From Clostridiales bacterium (lineage in GTDB: Bacteria > Bacillota > Clostridia > Oscillospirales > CAG-272): DNA of 64,000 bases. The stretch spans positions 62,001-126,000 of the forward strand of contig DULN01000010.1 in the NCBI GenBank assembly GCA_012840355.1. Reading direction: 5' to 3'. A program made the translations under genes and the position numbers. Below are positions 1 to 8,761 of the stretch, piece after piece. The notes below the pieces were generated by a model. It was given only the letters and a program-made list of their open reading frames with translations. It made no database searches and was not told the origin of the DNA. Numbering within the stretch: the first letter of the stretch is position 1; each line of letters starts with the position of its first letter.

Positions 1-1
1 C

Positions 2-202
2 GACTGCATCGTCTACAAATACTCGACGCCTGAGCTGGCGTCGCGGGTAAGGATGCTAAAAAAATGCGGGCGGGCCTACTCGTCGTTGCGCTACGGGCCG
101 GACCTAAAAGGCAACATAAAAAGGCGAGTTTACGTTTGGCTGCATGAGAAGAGGCATATTGGGAAATTTAAAAAGTATTATAAAATCCCGGAAAAGAATT
201 AA
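2..202 (+). CDS. C-terminal fragment of an unknown protein
   Basis: An open frame enters from the left edge and stops with TAA at 200-202, giving about 66 C-terminal residues. The tail is rich in Lys, Arg and Tyr (ends KYYKIPEKN), which suggests a cytoplasmic, possibly nucleic-acid-contacting end, but I recognise no family. It runs in the same direction as the racemase gene that follows after about 30 bases, so it may be the previous gene of the same operon. Confidence 0.5.
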   Translation, partial: DCIVYKYSTPELASRVRMLKKCGRAYSSLRYGPDLKGNIKRRVYVWLHEKRHIGKFKKYYKIPEKN

Positions 203-234
203 GGGAAGCTTTGCCGGGAAAAAGGCGCATTAAG

Positions 235-939
235 ATGAAAAAACCGGTTGTATTAGGCATACTCGGCGGGCTTGGCCCGATGGCGGGCGCATATTTTTAC
301 GAGCTTCTTATAAGGCACACCAAGGCGGACACCGACCAGGAGCACATCGACGTCGTGCTCTCCGGCCGCGCCTCGACGCCCGACCGCACGGCGTTTATCT
401 GCGGGCGCTCGGACAAAAACCCGCTCGAGCAGATGATTGCCGACGCGAAAAGGCTAATAGATTACGGCGCGGACATACTGGCGATGCCGTGCAACACCGC
501 GCATTACTTTTATGATAGCCTCAGCCGCGCCATTACGGTGCCGCTTATAAACATAATCGAGGTGACGGTCGGCCGCGCGCTCAGCGAAGGCTGCGCGAAG
601 GTCGGTATAATGGCGACCGAAGGCACGGTCGCGTCCGGCACCTACCAAAAATACTGCGACGCCGTGGGGCTTGCCTGGGAGGTGCCTTCGCGCGAAGGGC
701 AGGATAGGCTGAACAGGATTATATACGACGAGATAAAGCCGGGCAAAGAGCCCGACATGGATAGCTTCCGCAAGGTCGAGCGCGAGCTGACCTCGCGCGG
801 CTGCGACCGGATTATACTCGGCTGCACCGAGCTATCGCTCTTATGCCGCGACCACAAGCTCGGGCTGCTTTACATAGATTCGCTCAAAACACTCGCATTC
901 GAAGCCATAAAGGCGTGCGGGAAAGAGATTAGGGAGTAG
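235..939 (+). CDS. Aspartate/glutamate racemase family protein
   Basis: Cofactor-independent amino-acid racemase of the Asp/Glu racemase superfamily, which interconverts L and D forms using two cysteines as acid and base. Visible: the N-terminal GGLGPMAG loop, the first catalytic Cys in MPCNTAHYFYDSL and the second in GCTELSLL, at the usual spacing for a protein of about 234 residues. A TTG at 211 in the same frame would add eight residues; I prefer ATG 235 because the conserved fold begins immediately after it. The MurE-type ligase starts 6 bases downstream, so a D-amino acid for the cell wall (D-Glu or D-Asp) is a reasonable but unproven product. The substrate cannot be read from the sequence. 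Confidence 0.85.
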   Translation: MKKPVVLGILGGLGPMAGAYFYELLIRHTKADTDQEHIDVVLSGRASTPDRTAFICGRSDKNPLEQMIADAKRLIDYGADILAMPCNTAHYFYDSLSRAITVPLINIIEVTVGRALSEGCAKVGIMATEGTVASGTYQKYCDAVGLAWEVPSREGQDRLNRIIYDEIKPGKEPDMDSFRKVERELTSRGCDRIILGCTELSLLCRDHKLGLLYIDSLKTLAFEAIKACGKEIRE

Positions 940-945
940 CCTTAT

Positions 946-2439
946 ATGGAGCTAGGAAGGCTTGTCGAAGCTGCGGGCGGGGTTTGCCCCGAGAAGTTTT
1001 TGCGCCGCAATATAAAAGGGCTCGTGTACGACTCGCGAGAGGCTGGGCCGGGGCTTTTGTTTTTCTGCCTTGTAGGCGCAAAGCACGACGGCCACGAGTT
1101 CGCGGCGGACGCGTACCTGCGCGGCTGCCGGGACTTCGTCTGCGAGCGGCAGCTCGAGCTGCCGCCGGACGCCTCGCAAACTATAGCGGCAAACTCGCGG
1201 CAGGCGCTTGCGGCTATGGCGGCGGAGTTTTACGGGCACCCGGCAAAGCGGCTCACTTTGATAGGCGTGACGGGCACAAAGGGCAAAACCTCGGTCGCCT
1301 CGTATATACAACACATTTTAAACTACTCGGCGGGGCTGCGCGGCAACCCGCATATCGCCGCGCTTGTCGGCACAAACGGCATCGACATCCGCGGCGTTGT
1401 TACCCCAACGCCGAACACGACGCCCGAAAGCCTTATACTTCACCGCTCGTTTGCCGAAATGGCAGAGCGAGGCGTAAAATACGCCGTGCTTGAGGTGTCG
1501 TCGCAAGCTTATAAAACGTTCAGAGTACACGGCATTGAGTTTGACTTCGGGGTATTTACAAACCTATCCCACGGCGACCATATCGGGCCGGCTGAGCACG
1601 CGACATTCGAGGAATACCGCGACTGCAAGGCGCAGCTTTTTGCAAACTCCAAATTTGCGGTGATAAACGCCGACGACGAGTACGCCGGCTATATGGCGCG
1701 CGCGCTGCCTGCCGGCGCAGAGTATGTAACATGCGGTATCCGCTCGGCGGCGGATTACGCGATATATGGCATTGAAAAATGGAAAAGCCCGACCGCGCTG
1801 GGTGTTTCGTTTACGCTGAGATACGGGAAAGAGAGCGTTGCGCTCTCCGTGCCGTGTCCCGGCGAGTTTAGCGCAACAAACGCTGCGCTTGCATACGCCG
1901 TGGCGCGCGAGCTTGGCGTGCCGGCAGCCGAGATAGCGCAGGCGCTTAGGGCTGCAACGGTACGCGGGCGGTTTGAGCTGGTTGAAGTTTTGCCGTACGC
2001 GACGTTTATAATAGACTATGCGCACAACGAGCTGAGCCTCGAGCGTGCGCTTTCCGCCATAAGGGAGTATGGGCCTGCGCGGCTGGTGTGCCTTTTCGGC
2101 TCGGTCGGCGGCAGGTCGCAGCTTAGGCGCCCGCTGCTCGCGAAGGTTGCCGAAAAATACGCCGACTTTTGTATCGTGACCGCCGACAATCCCGACGACG
2201 AGCCGGTGGAGAACATCATGCGCGACATCGTGCGCGGGTTTTCGCCGGGGTACCATTCGTACACCTGCATACCCGACCGCGGTCAGGCGATAGAGTTTGC
2301 GGTCGAGACGGCGCGCGTGGGCGACGTTGTGCTGCTCGCAGGCAAAGGGCACGAAAACTACCAGCTTATCGGCGGGGAGCGCGTGCCGTTTTCCGAGCGC
2401 GCGTTCTTACAGCTTGCCGGCAGGCGCGCGTATGTATGA
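946..2439 (+). CDS. murE: MurE-type UDP-MurNAc-tripeptide ligase
   Basis: Mur ligase that adds the third amino acid to UDP-MurNAc-L-Ala-D-Glu in the cytoplasm, using ATP. The 497 residues show the MurE-style N-terminal UDP-binding domain (KGLVYDSREAGPGLLFFCL), the ATP loop GVTGTKGKTSVASY, the central TPNTTPESL and VLEVSSQAY blocks, and the C-terminal IIDYAHNELSLERAL. The amino-acid recognition motif reads DNPDDEP rather than the DNPR of diaminopimelate-adding enzymes, and the preceding GCGGDRD block is GSVGGRS. The third amino acid is therefore uncertain, and this may be a specialised paralogue. A ribosome site (AGGGAG) lies in the end of the racemase gene, so the two are translationally close. 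Confidence 0.85.
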   Translation: MELGRLVEAAGGVCPEKFLRRNIKGLVYDSREAGPGLLFFCLVGAKHDGHEFAADAYLRGCRDFVCERQLELPPDASQTIAANSRQALAAMAAEFYGHPAKRLTLIGVTGTKGKTSVASYIQHILNYSAGLRGNPHIAALVGTNGIDIRGVVTPTPNTTPESLILHRSFAEMAERGVKYAVLEVSSQAYKTFRVHGIEFDFGVFTNLSHGDHIGPAEHATFEEYRDCKAQLFANSKFAVINADDEYAGYMARALPAGAEYVTCGIRSAADYAIYGIEKWKSPTALGVSFTLRYGKESVALSVPCPGEFSATNAALAYAVARELGVPAAEIAQALRAATVRGRFELVEVLPYATFIIDYAHNELSLERALSAIREYGPARLVCLFGSVGGRSQLRRPLLAKVAEKYADFCIVTADNPDDEPVENIMRDIVRGFSPGYHSYTCIPDRGQAIEFAVETARVGDVVLLAGKGHENYQLIGGERVPFSERAFLQLAGRRAYV

Positions 2440-2492
2440 TTGGACGCGCATTAAACCTAACGCAAAATTCTGACGAAAGGTAATACCGACGC

Positions 2493-3662
2493 ATGAATTA
2501 CGCGGAAGAATCGCTAAAGAAGCATTATGAGTGGCGGGGCAAAATAGAGGTGGTCTGCCGCGTGCCGGTGACGACCCGCGAGGATCTGTCGCTCGCGTAC
2601 ACGCCCGGCGTGGCGCAGCCCTGCCTTGAGATTCAAAAGGACACATCGAAAAGCTACGACCTTACCCGCCGCGCGAATCTCGTTGCGGTTATAACCGACG
2701 GCACGGCAGTGCTGGGGCTTGGCGACATCGGGCCAGAGGCGGCGATGCCAGTCATGGAAGGCAAATGCCTGCTGTTTAAAGCGTTTGCCGACGTCGACGC
2801 TTTCCCGCTCTGCGTGCGCTCGAAAGACGTGGACGAGTTCGTGCGCACTGTCGAGCTTATATCCGGCAGCTTCGGCGGGATTAACCTTGAAGACATAGCG
2901 GCGCCGAGATGTTTTGAGATTGAGCGCAGGTTAAAAGAGGCCTGCGACATACCTATTTTCCACGACGACCAGCATGGCACGGCGGTCGTGACCTCCGCCG
3001 CGCTTATAAACGCGATGAAGCTGACCGGGCGCAAGCTTTCGGATATAAAAATCGTCGTAAACGGCGTCGGCGCGGCGGGGACCGCGATTATAAAAATACT
3101 GCTTGCTCAAGGCGCAGAGAACATAATTGCATGCGACCGCTCGGGCGTCCTCTCTCGCGACAGGGGCCTCTCGCCCGAGAAAATGGAGATAGCAAAGATT
3201 ACAAACCCCGAAAACGTAAAGGGCACGCTTACCGACGCGATGCGAGGCGCAGATGTGTTTATCGGCGTTTCGGCGCCCGGCTGCGTCACGTCCGAGATGG
3301 TGCGCTCGATGGCTCCGGACCCGATTATCTTGGCGATGGCGAACCCCATTCCGGAGATAATGCCGGAGCTTGCAAAGGAAGCCGGAGCGGCGATCGTCGG
3401 AACCGGCAGGAGCGATTTCCCGAACCAGATAAACAACGTTTTGGCGTTCCCCGGCATATTCCGCGGCGCGCTCGACGTCCGCGCGCGAGATATAAACGAG
3501 GAGATGAAAATCGCCGCAGCGTACGCGATTTCTGAATGCGTGACGGACGATATGCTTTCCCCCGAGTGCATAATCCCAAGCGCGCTCGACCGGACGGTCG
3601 CGGCGCGAGTTGCCGCCGCCGTTGCGGACGCCGCAAGAAAAAGCGGGGTTGCGAGGATATAA
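2493..3662 (+). CDS. Malic enzyme (oxaloacetate-decarboxylating malate dehydrogenase)
   Basis: Converts malate to pyruvate and CO2 with reduction of NAD(P). At 389 residues it is the short bacterial form without a phosphotransacetylase domain. Visible: SLAYTPGVAQPC with the catalytic Tyr region, VITDGTAVLGLGDIGPEA, KCLLFKAFADVDAFPLC with the catalytic Lys, EDIAAPRCFEIE and IPIFHDDQHGTAVV with metal ligands, the nucleotide-binding VVNGVGAAGTAI, and RSDFPNQINNVLAFPG. The start ATG 2493 follows a GAAAGG ribosome site. It is the last gene of the rightward group and is followed by a clear terminator. NAD versus NADP preference cannot be read safely. Confidence 0.93.
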   Translation: MNYAEESLKKHYEWRGKIEVVCRVPVTTREDLSLAYTPGVAQPCLEIQKDTSKSYDLTRRANLVAVITDGTAVLGLGDIGPEAAMPVMEGKCLLFKAFADVDAFPLCVRSKDVDEFVRTVELISGSFGGINLEDIAAPRCFEIERRLKEACDIPIFHDDQHGTAVVTSAALINAMKLTGRKLSDIKIVVNGVGAAGTAIIKILLAQGAENIIACDRSGVLSRDRGLSPEKMEIAKITNPENVKGTLTDAMRGADVFIGVSAPGCVTSEMVRSMAPDPIILAMANPIPEIMPELAKEAGAAIVGTGRSDFPNQINNVLAFPGIFRGALDVRARDINEEMKIAAAYAISECVTDDMLSPECIIPSALDRTVAARVAAAVADAARKSGVARI

Positions 3663-3702
3663 AAAAGCCGCGATGCTTTTAGCGTCGCGGCTTTAGTTTT
3701 TC
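3661..3702 (+). terminator. Rho-independent terminator after the malic enzyme gene
   Basis: Perfect 10-bp stem AAAGCCGCGA (3664-3673) with TCGCGGCTTT (3685-3694), extended inward by further pairs and closed by a small T-rich loop. It is followed by a short T-rich stretch just after the stop codon at 3662. Confidence 0.8.
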
Positions 3703-3773
3703 CGGGGGAAACTATTTTTTACAAAAGTTTCCCTCATACCTCACTTTTTGGGCGACTCTTGCCGAAAAATAGC

Positions 3774-3815
3774 GGTAAAAACTCGAGGCGGCTATTAAGC
3801 CGCCCCGTTTTTTAT
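3774..3815. terminator. Bidirectional terminator between convergent genes
   Basis: Stem GGCGGCT (3787-3793) and AGCCGCC (3798-3804) with a 4-base loop. T runs follow on the plus strand (GTTTTTTATTTT), and A5 on the other side gives T5 on the minus strand. It sits at the end of the leftward mannosidase gene. Confidence 0.7.
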
Positions 3816-6364
3816 TTTACAAGCTCAAGCGTCACAATCTTCTTTGCGCCAATCTCGAGCGTGAATTTGCCGTCTTTGACGGGTATTTCTTCGCCTCTCG
3901 TCTCGTCGAGCCGCGACATGTACACCGCCTTAATCTGCGGGTCGACCGTAAACTCAGCCTTCTGGGCCTCACGCGATACGTTAAAGCAGCGGAATATCAG
4001 CGACTCAGACTCCTCGGCTTTTTTGAGCGCCGACATGCGGATATAAGCGTTGTCGTACGCGAGGTATGTTCGCGACGCGGGCAGCTCGCCGCCGTGGCGC
4101 CCGGTCTGGACCGCTATCGCTGGCTGGCCCGCGAACGCATAGGCAAGGCTGTAGCCGCGCGCCTTATTCTTCGCGTTATACATTATCGGCGCATACTCGA
4201 GCACATACCTGCCGATGCACTGCCCTTTAGGCGTCGGGAACACGCCCCAGTCGCCAATCTCGCCGGTGCAGCGGAGCAGCGTCACGGCCATCGTGTTGCG
4301 GCCGTCGCGCAGCACTTCGTACTCGCAAAGCCCGCGGTTTGCGACCGCAAGGCAGTCGCGCTCGCCCTCTACGGCGAAGAAAGCCATGCAGCGCTGGGTG
4401 TTGGAGGGGTTTTGCCAGCCTTCCCACGGCGTGATGCTGCGCTCTACAAGGTCAAACTGGCCTTCGGCGAGTACCTTGTCCGCCATGATATCGGCGGGGA
4501 ACAACGCGCGAAGCCTGTGGTTGCCAAACCGGTTGTCGACGACGGTCCTGATTTCGGGATAAGGCACGCCCGCGGTCACCTTGACGTAGCTTGTAATGTC
4601 AGCGTCGATGTCGATGTTGACCTTGACTTTAAAGGTGACGCTATAGCCGTTTTGCGAGTCGATAGTAATGTCCGCGGGATTGTCGAGGTTAGTCTTAGGC
4701 ACGTCGCCCTTCGGCTGGCGGTAGTTGTAAAGGTCGCCGACGTCGCGGGTGTCCTCAAACAGGTTGCAGCCAGAGTATACGCGCCCGGTTTCTTTGTCTA
4801 TAAGCTCAAACGTGCCGTTTTTGTTGAACATGAGCTTGTAGAACTCATTCTCGGCGCTAGTCGGGTTAACTTTAAGGGCAGTCTCAACCGGCGCTTTACC
4901 GGGGTGAACGGTATAGACCTCATAGCCTATGCCGCCCGGGAGGGACGCGACAAACTCGACCTCAAAGCGGTCGACAAATTTCGGCTTGCGGAAACTGTCT
5001 TTGGGCAACGTGTAAGTAAACGTGCGGCCGAGGAACTTGCATTCGGCGGGCACGGCGGCGCCGTTTTTGTCGCGGATGTGGATTTCGGTTATGCCTGAGT
5101 TTTCGGGGAAGTCCACCACGGTTTTTACAGTCGTCGTGACGGGCGCTGGCTCAAGCGAGAATACGACGATATTGCGCTCGGCGCCGGCGGAGGTGTCGAT
5201 GCGCCCGGTAAGGTATTCAAGCGCTGCGAGCTTCATCTCGTCGGCGACTTCGAAGGATTTTTCAAATCGCGTGAGCATCTCGTCGTAGACTTCGTCGCAC
5301 GAGCAGGAGCAAATCGAGTCGTGTGGGTGGTTTTGCATCAGCATGCGCCACGCGTAAAGGAAAAAGTCGCCCCGGTACTCGTCGCCCGCGAGGTAGGAAA
5401 GGGAGTTAATCGGCTCCGCGATGCGCTCTAGGAGCAGCTGCACGTCGTGGTTTTTCTGCTTTATATCGACACGGCTCGACGCGGTATTGATTAAAAGGTA
5501 GTGCCCGGCGGTATACTGCCCGGCTATCTCGCCGCGCACGGTTTTGAACCTGTCTTTATACTTGCGGATTTCCTCAAGGTAGTCCTTGAAGTTGCTTTGC
5601 TTGACTTCGACTTCGTCCTGCACCTCGTTGGCAAGCTTTATGACCTCGTGAAGGTTGGTCTGGACCGGCTGGTGGTCGCAGCCGTTCATGCCGAGGAGGT
5701 GGTCGGTGACGGCGAACCTCGAGGTCGACTCGACAATATGCTTTATGCGTTGCTTTAGCGCCTCCGGCTCGCAAGGCAGCTCCATCGCGTTGTGGTACCA
5801 GTTTGCGAACATGACGCCGATGACCTCGCTGCCGTCGGGCGCCTGCCAGATAAACTCGCTACCGGTTATTCCGTTTTGGCGCACCACCGCGTTGTCGGAG
5901 CCGAGGTCGTTGAGGCCGCGCCCGAACACGGCGTTGTCGATGCCAAATCCCGCGAGAATCTGCGGGGCCTGCCCGATGTTGCCGAACGCGTCGGGGAAGT
6001 AGCCGCACATAACAGGCTCGGCGCCAAGCTCGCGGCAGAGCTTTATGCCGTAGAGCATATTGCGGACGTTGGCTTCGCCGGAGGTGAGGTACTCGTCCTG
6101 GAGCACATACCACGGCCCGATTTGTATGCGCCCGGCGCGGATCAGCGCAAGCAGCCTCTCGCGCATATGCGGCTTAATCTCAAGGTAGTCTTCGATGACG
6201 ACGTACTGGCCGTCCATATGGAAATATGTGTACTCAGGATGCTCTTCCATCACCTTAATCAGCGTGTCGAAAAGCTCCACGAGCCGGACGCGGTGGCGCT
6301 CAAAGCCCATATACCACTCGCGGTCCCAGTGGGAATGAGGAATAATATGCAGGGTCTTTTTCAT
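3812..6364 (-). CDS. GH38 alpha-mannosidase
   Basis: Glycoside hydrolase family 38 enzyme that removes alpha-linked mannose; zinc-dependent, retaining. The 850 residues show the N-terminal metal site IPHSHWDREWY, then the GPWYVLQDEYLTSGEANVRN block, the nucleophile aspartate region GYFPDAFGNIGQAPQIL, and the second metal histidine in MLMQNHPHDSICSC. The C-terminal half is the beta-sandwich region typical of the family. There is no signal peptide, so it should act on imported oligosaccharides or mannosylglycerate-type compounds. The start ATG at 6364 has a CAGGAGA ribosome site. The DUF6062-like gene lies 51 bases upstream on the same strand. No transporter gene is adjacent. Confidence 0.92.
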   Translation of the reverse strand: MKKTLHIIPHSHWDREWYMGFERHRVRLVELFDTLIKVMEEHPEYTYFHMDGQYVVIEDYLEIKPHMRERLLALIRAGRIQIGPWYVLQDEYLTSGEANVRNMLYGIKLCRELGAEPVMCGYFPDAFGNIGQAPQILAGFGIDNAVFGRGLNDLGSDNAVVRQNGITGSEFIWQAPDGSEVIGVMFANWYHNAMELPCEPEALKQRIKHIVESTSRFAVTDHLLGMNGCDHQPVQTNLHEVIKLANEVQDEVEVKQSNFKDYLEEIRKYKDRFKTVRGEIAGQYTAGHYLLINTASSRVDIKQKNHDVQLLLERIAEPINSLSYLAGDEYRGDFFLYAWRMLMQNHPHDSICSCSCDEVYDEMLTRFEKSFEVADEMKLAALEYLTGRIDTSAGAERNIVVFSLEPAPVTTTVKTVVDFPENSGITEIHIRDKNGAAVPAECKFLGRTFTYTLPKDSFRKPKFVDRFEVEFVASLPGGIGYEVYTVHPGKAPVETALKVNPTSAENEFYKLMFNKNGTFELIDKETGRVYSGCNLFEDTRDVGDLYNYRQPKGDVPKTNLDNPADITIDSQNGYSVTFKVKVNIDIDADITSYVKVTAGVPYPEIRTVVDNRFGNHRLRALFPADIMADKVLAEGQFDLVERSITPWEGWQNPSNTQRCMAFFAVEGERDCLAVANRGLCEYEVLRDGRNTMAVTLLRCTGEIGDWGVFPTPKGQCIGRYVLEYAPIMYNAKNKARGYSLAYAFAGQPAIAVQTGRHGGELPASRTYLAYDNAYIRMSALKKAEESESLIFRCFNVSREAQKAEFTVDPQIKAVYMSRLDETRGEEIPVKDGKFTLEIGAKKIVTLELVK

Positions 6365-6415
6365 ATGGCTGTCTCCTGGTGTGATATCGGTGCTGTAAGG
6401 TAAAAAACGCTTTAG

Positions 6416-7120
6416 CTATACTCCGCGTAAAAATTTTATCGCGCGCTCGACCGCGTCTTTGGTATTGCCCAAAGGCTCGCCTTCGTACCTGTAGTCGAAC
6501 TGCCGGCAGAACTGGCTGACGTCGGCTCGCAGCGAGTCGAAATACGCGAGCACGACTTTCGATACCGCGTCGTAAAACTCCGGGAAGCGCTTTTTATTCA
6601 TATATTTTTTTGCCTCTTCGCACCACATGCGGAAGTGCTTGAGGCAAAAATATGGCTGTGCCGCAGTCTTGTCGCGAAACTCCTTTTCGGTGTCCCAAAG
6701 CATCGCCGCGTTCGAGAGCATCCGCCCGAGGGAGAAGTTCACGCGCCCGCAGATGTAACAGCTCCCATCAAGCCGCTGTAGCCGCTCGATGGCGACCGGC
6801 GCCGGCCCGCCTTTGGCAAGCACGGCTATGCCGCCCGGCTCAAGCTGGGCGCGCAGCTCGTCGAGGTGGCTTTCGAGCATCAGCCCCACGCCGAGCATGT
6901 TGTTTTTCTCGAGCATCGCCTTATAATGCCGCAGGCAAAAGCCCTGCGCGTTGGTCTTAATGCGCACGTCCGGCTCCATCATAGCGCCGCCGAGGATGAT
7001 CTCAATCTCGTTTTGCTCGAGCATCGACTGCAGCCGGCAAAACGGGCAGCCGTTTGCGCTGTCCTGTGCGCAGGCGTCAAACGCTTCGTTTATCGGTATC
7101 GTGTAAATCCGTTCAAGCAT
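6416..7120 (-). CDS. Cys-rich conserved hypothetical protein (DUF6062-like)
   Basis: A 234-residue cytoplasmic protein with four cysteine clusters: GCPFC near residue 24, GFCLRHY near 76, CYICGRVN near 135, and FCLKHFRMWC near 170. The repeated C-x2-C / FC-x2-H pattern suggests a metal or Fe-S site built from a duplicated half. It matches my memory of the Firmicute family DUF6062, whose function is unknown; I could not check this. ATG at 7120 is preferred over GTG at 7126 because the GGAGAA ribosome site is correctly spaced only for the ATG. It may share a transcript with the mannosidase downstream. Confidence 0.6.
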   Translation of the reverse strand: MLERIYTIPINEAFDACAQDSANGCPFCRLQSMLEQNEIEIILGGAMMEPDVRIKTNAQGFCLRHYKAMLEKNNMLGVGLMLESHLDELRAQLEPGGIAVLAKGGPAPVAIERLQRLDGSCYICGRVNFSLGRMLSNAAMLWDTEKEFRDKTAAQPYFCLKHFRMWCEEAKKYMNKKRFPEFYDAVSKVVLAYFDSLRADVSQFCRQFDYRYEGEPLGNTKDAVERAIKFLRGV

Positions 7121-7208
7121 ACCCACTTCTCCGGATACAACTATTCATGCCATTATAACACATGCTAATGGGTGTGTCAACAAAAGCAAAGGAGCAACAA
7201 AGATTGCT

Positions 7209-7253
7209 ATGCGCCGCTGCCCCTCTTGTTTTGGCGAAATGGACGAGTTTTAA
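7209..7253 (+). pseudogene. Possible remnant of a zinc-ribbon protein start
   Basis: A 14-codon frame reads MRRCPSCFGEMDEF and stops. It resembles the first residues of Clostridial proteins that begin with a zinc ribbon (M-x2-CPxCF), for example some Ser/Thr kinases, but no second CPxC follows. An AAAGGAG lies upstream at a poor distance. It is either a decayed gene start or chance. Confidence 0.2.
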
Positions 7254-7261
7254 TTAAACTG

Positions 7262-7291
7262 GCATAAACGGATGTCGCGGCCAATATAAAT
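7262..7291 (+). promoter_or_regulatory. Candidate sigma-E promoter of the spoIIIA operon
   Basis: GCATAAA (7262-7268) resembles the sigma-E -35 consensus (KMATATT). After 14 bases, AATATAAA (7283-7290) is a partial match to the -10 (CATACAMT). The position about 33 bases before the spoIIIAA start fits, and spoIIIA is known to be sigma-E controlled in Bacillus. The match is imperfect. Confidence 0.35.
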
Positions 7292-7323
7292 GGTGTCGGA
7301 CAGGCAAAAGGGAGGATATTAAG

Positions 7324-8205
7324 ATGGCGGAGATAAAAAGCATGCTTTCGGCGCAGGCGATAGCCGCGGCGTACCTCCCGGCGAGAATTGCGGCGCTGAT
7401 AGAAAGCGGGATTTGGTGCGAGCCTGAGGAAATCGACGAGATAAGGCTCCGCCGGGGGCGCCCGGTGTCGCTAACCGTGAGAGGGCAAAACATCGTGACG
7501 AACATAATCTGCAGCGCCGCCGAGCTTTCCGACACCGTATCAAGGCTTTGCGGCGGGACGCTCCACGCGCACAGTGAGACAATCGCGAGCGGCTTCATCG
7601 CCTTTGGCGGCGGCGGGCGAGCGGGGGTTTGCGGGCGCGCGGTCGCCGGACATGCCGGGGGATACCAAATCTCTGGCGTCGCTGATATAGACGCGATATG
7701 CATACGCGTGCCGCGCAGCGTGCGGGGAATATCGAGCCGCCTTTGCGAGTACATCGCCTCGCGCGGGTACCGTGCGTCGGTGCTGGTCTATTCGCCGCCG
7801 GGCGGGGGCAAAACGACGCTGCTGCGAGACGCCGCCGCGGCGCTGGCAGGCGAGCCGCACTATAGGCGCGTCGCCGTTATTGACACGCGCGGTGAGCTTT
7901 ACCGCGCCGATATGTTCGAGGGGACGCTCGCCGACATTTTTACGGGCTATCCCAAAGCCTTGGGCATAGAGATAGCGACGCGCACGATGTCGCCTCAGTA
8001 CCTAATCTGCGACGAGATAGGCGACCCAGACGAGGCGAGAGCGATACTCGCGGCGCAGCATACCGGCGTTCCGCTGCTCGCGTCAGCGCACGCCTCAAGC
8101 TACGAGGAGCTCTTGGCGCGCCCGTCGGTAAAGCTGCTGCTTGACGCGGGGGTTTTCGAGCGCTGCATGTCTGTTGCGGAGGCGAGCGGGGAATGCAGCC
8201 GGTAA
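7324..8205 (+). CDS. spoIIIAA: Stage III sporulation protein AA (ATPase)
   Basis: ATPase of the SpoIIIA-SpoIIQ channel between mother cell and forespore, related to secretion ATPases. The 293 residues include EIDEIRLRRGRPVSL near the N-terminus, the Walker A YSPPGGGKTTLLRDAA, then VIDTRGELY and the Walker B-type YLICDEIGDPDEA. Length is close to the Bacillus protein (about 307). Start ATG 7324 follows GGGAGGAT. It is the first gene of a complete eight-gene spoIIIA operon and overlaps spoIIIAB by 13 bases. Confidence 0.95.
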   Translation: MAEIKSMLSAQAIAAAYLPARIAALIESGIWCEPEEIDEIRLRRGRPVSLTVRGQNIVTNIICSAAELSDTVSRLCGGTLHAHSETIASGFIAFGGGGRAGVCGRAVAGHAGGYQISGVADIDAICIRVPRSVRGISSRLCEYIASRGYRASVLVYSPPGGGKTTLLRDAAAALAGEPHYRRVAVIDTRGELYRADMFEGTLADIFTGYPKALGIEIATRTMSPQYLICDEIGDPDEARAILAAQHTGVPLLASAHASSYEELLARPSVKLLLDAGVFERCMSVAEASGECSR

Positions 8206-8690
8206 AAGCAATAGGCATAGCACTTATCTCCGGCGCGATATTTTTATGCGGGATAATGCTTTCCCGCGCGCAGGGAGAGCCGCTGAAGTACGCGAAAGCG
8301 TTTTTGGCGCTGATAACGAGGCTGCGGAGCCAAATAGAGTACAGCCGCGGCGAGCTTAGGGCGCTTTTTTTGCAGTGCACGGGCGGGGAAGCCGCGCCGC
8401 TTGAAGCTGCTGGCTTTATAGCCGACGCCGCCGAGCTTGGCTGGGACGCGGCGCTTGAGAAGTTTTGCAATAGGTTTTGCATCGACGCCGAAACCCGCGA
8501 CGCGCTTTTTGAGTTCGGCGGGCTGCTCGGCAAAACCGGCGTCGAGGAGCAGCTGGCAAACTGCGACCGCGCAGCGGCAAGGCTTGGCGCCATAATCGGC
8601 GCCTTGGCGCCCGAGACCGCGAAAAAGGCGAAGATGTGGCGCACGCTCGGCGCGTCGGGCGCACTGATGGCGGCGCTGATACTGTTATAG
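8193..8690 (+). CDS. spoIIIAB: Stage III sporulation protein AB
   Basis: A 165-residue protein with an N-terminal membrane segment (about residues 6-23) and a C-terminal hydrophobic stretch (ASGALMAALILL), flanking a helical cytoplasmic domain with RLRSQIEYSRGELRALF and the FEFGGLLGKTGVEEQ block typical of the family. It belongs to the SpoIIIA complex in the mother-cell membrane and resembles type II secretion GspF-like components. It starts inside the end of spoIIIAA, indicating translational coupling. Confidence 0.93.
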   Translation: MQPVKAIGIALISGAIFLCGIMLSRAQGEPLKYAKAFLALITRLRSQIEYSRGELRALFLQCTGGEAAPLEAAGFIADAAELGWDAALEKFCNRFCIDAETRDALFEFGGLLGKTGVEEQLANCDRAAARLGAIIGALAPETAKKAKMWRTLGASGALMAALILL

Positions 8691-8761
8691 ATGGCATTTA
8701 TAATCTTTGTAGCGCGTGAATAGATTTATATAAACTCTAATTTTATGGCGGGGACAGGAAA

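Noticed and set aside
4094..5098. Plus-strand frame of 334 codons opposite the mannosidase
   Set aside because: It lies antisense to a gene with clear GH38 motifs and has no recognisable domain of its own.
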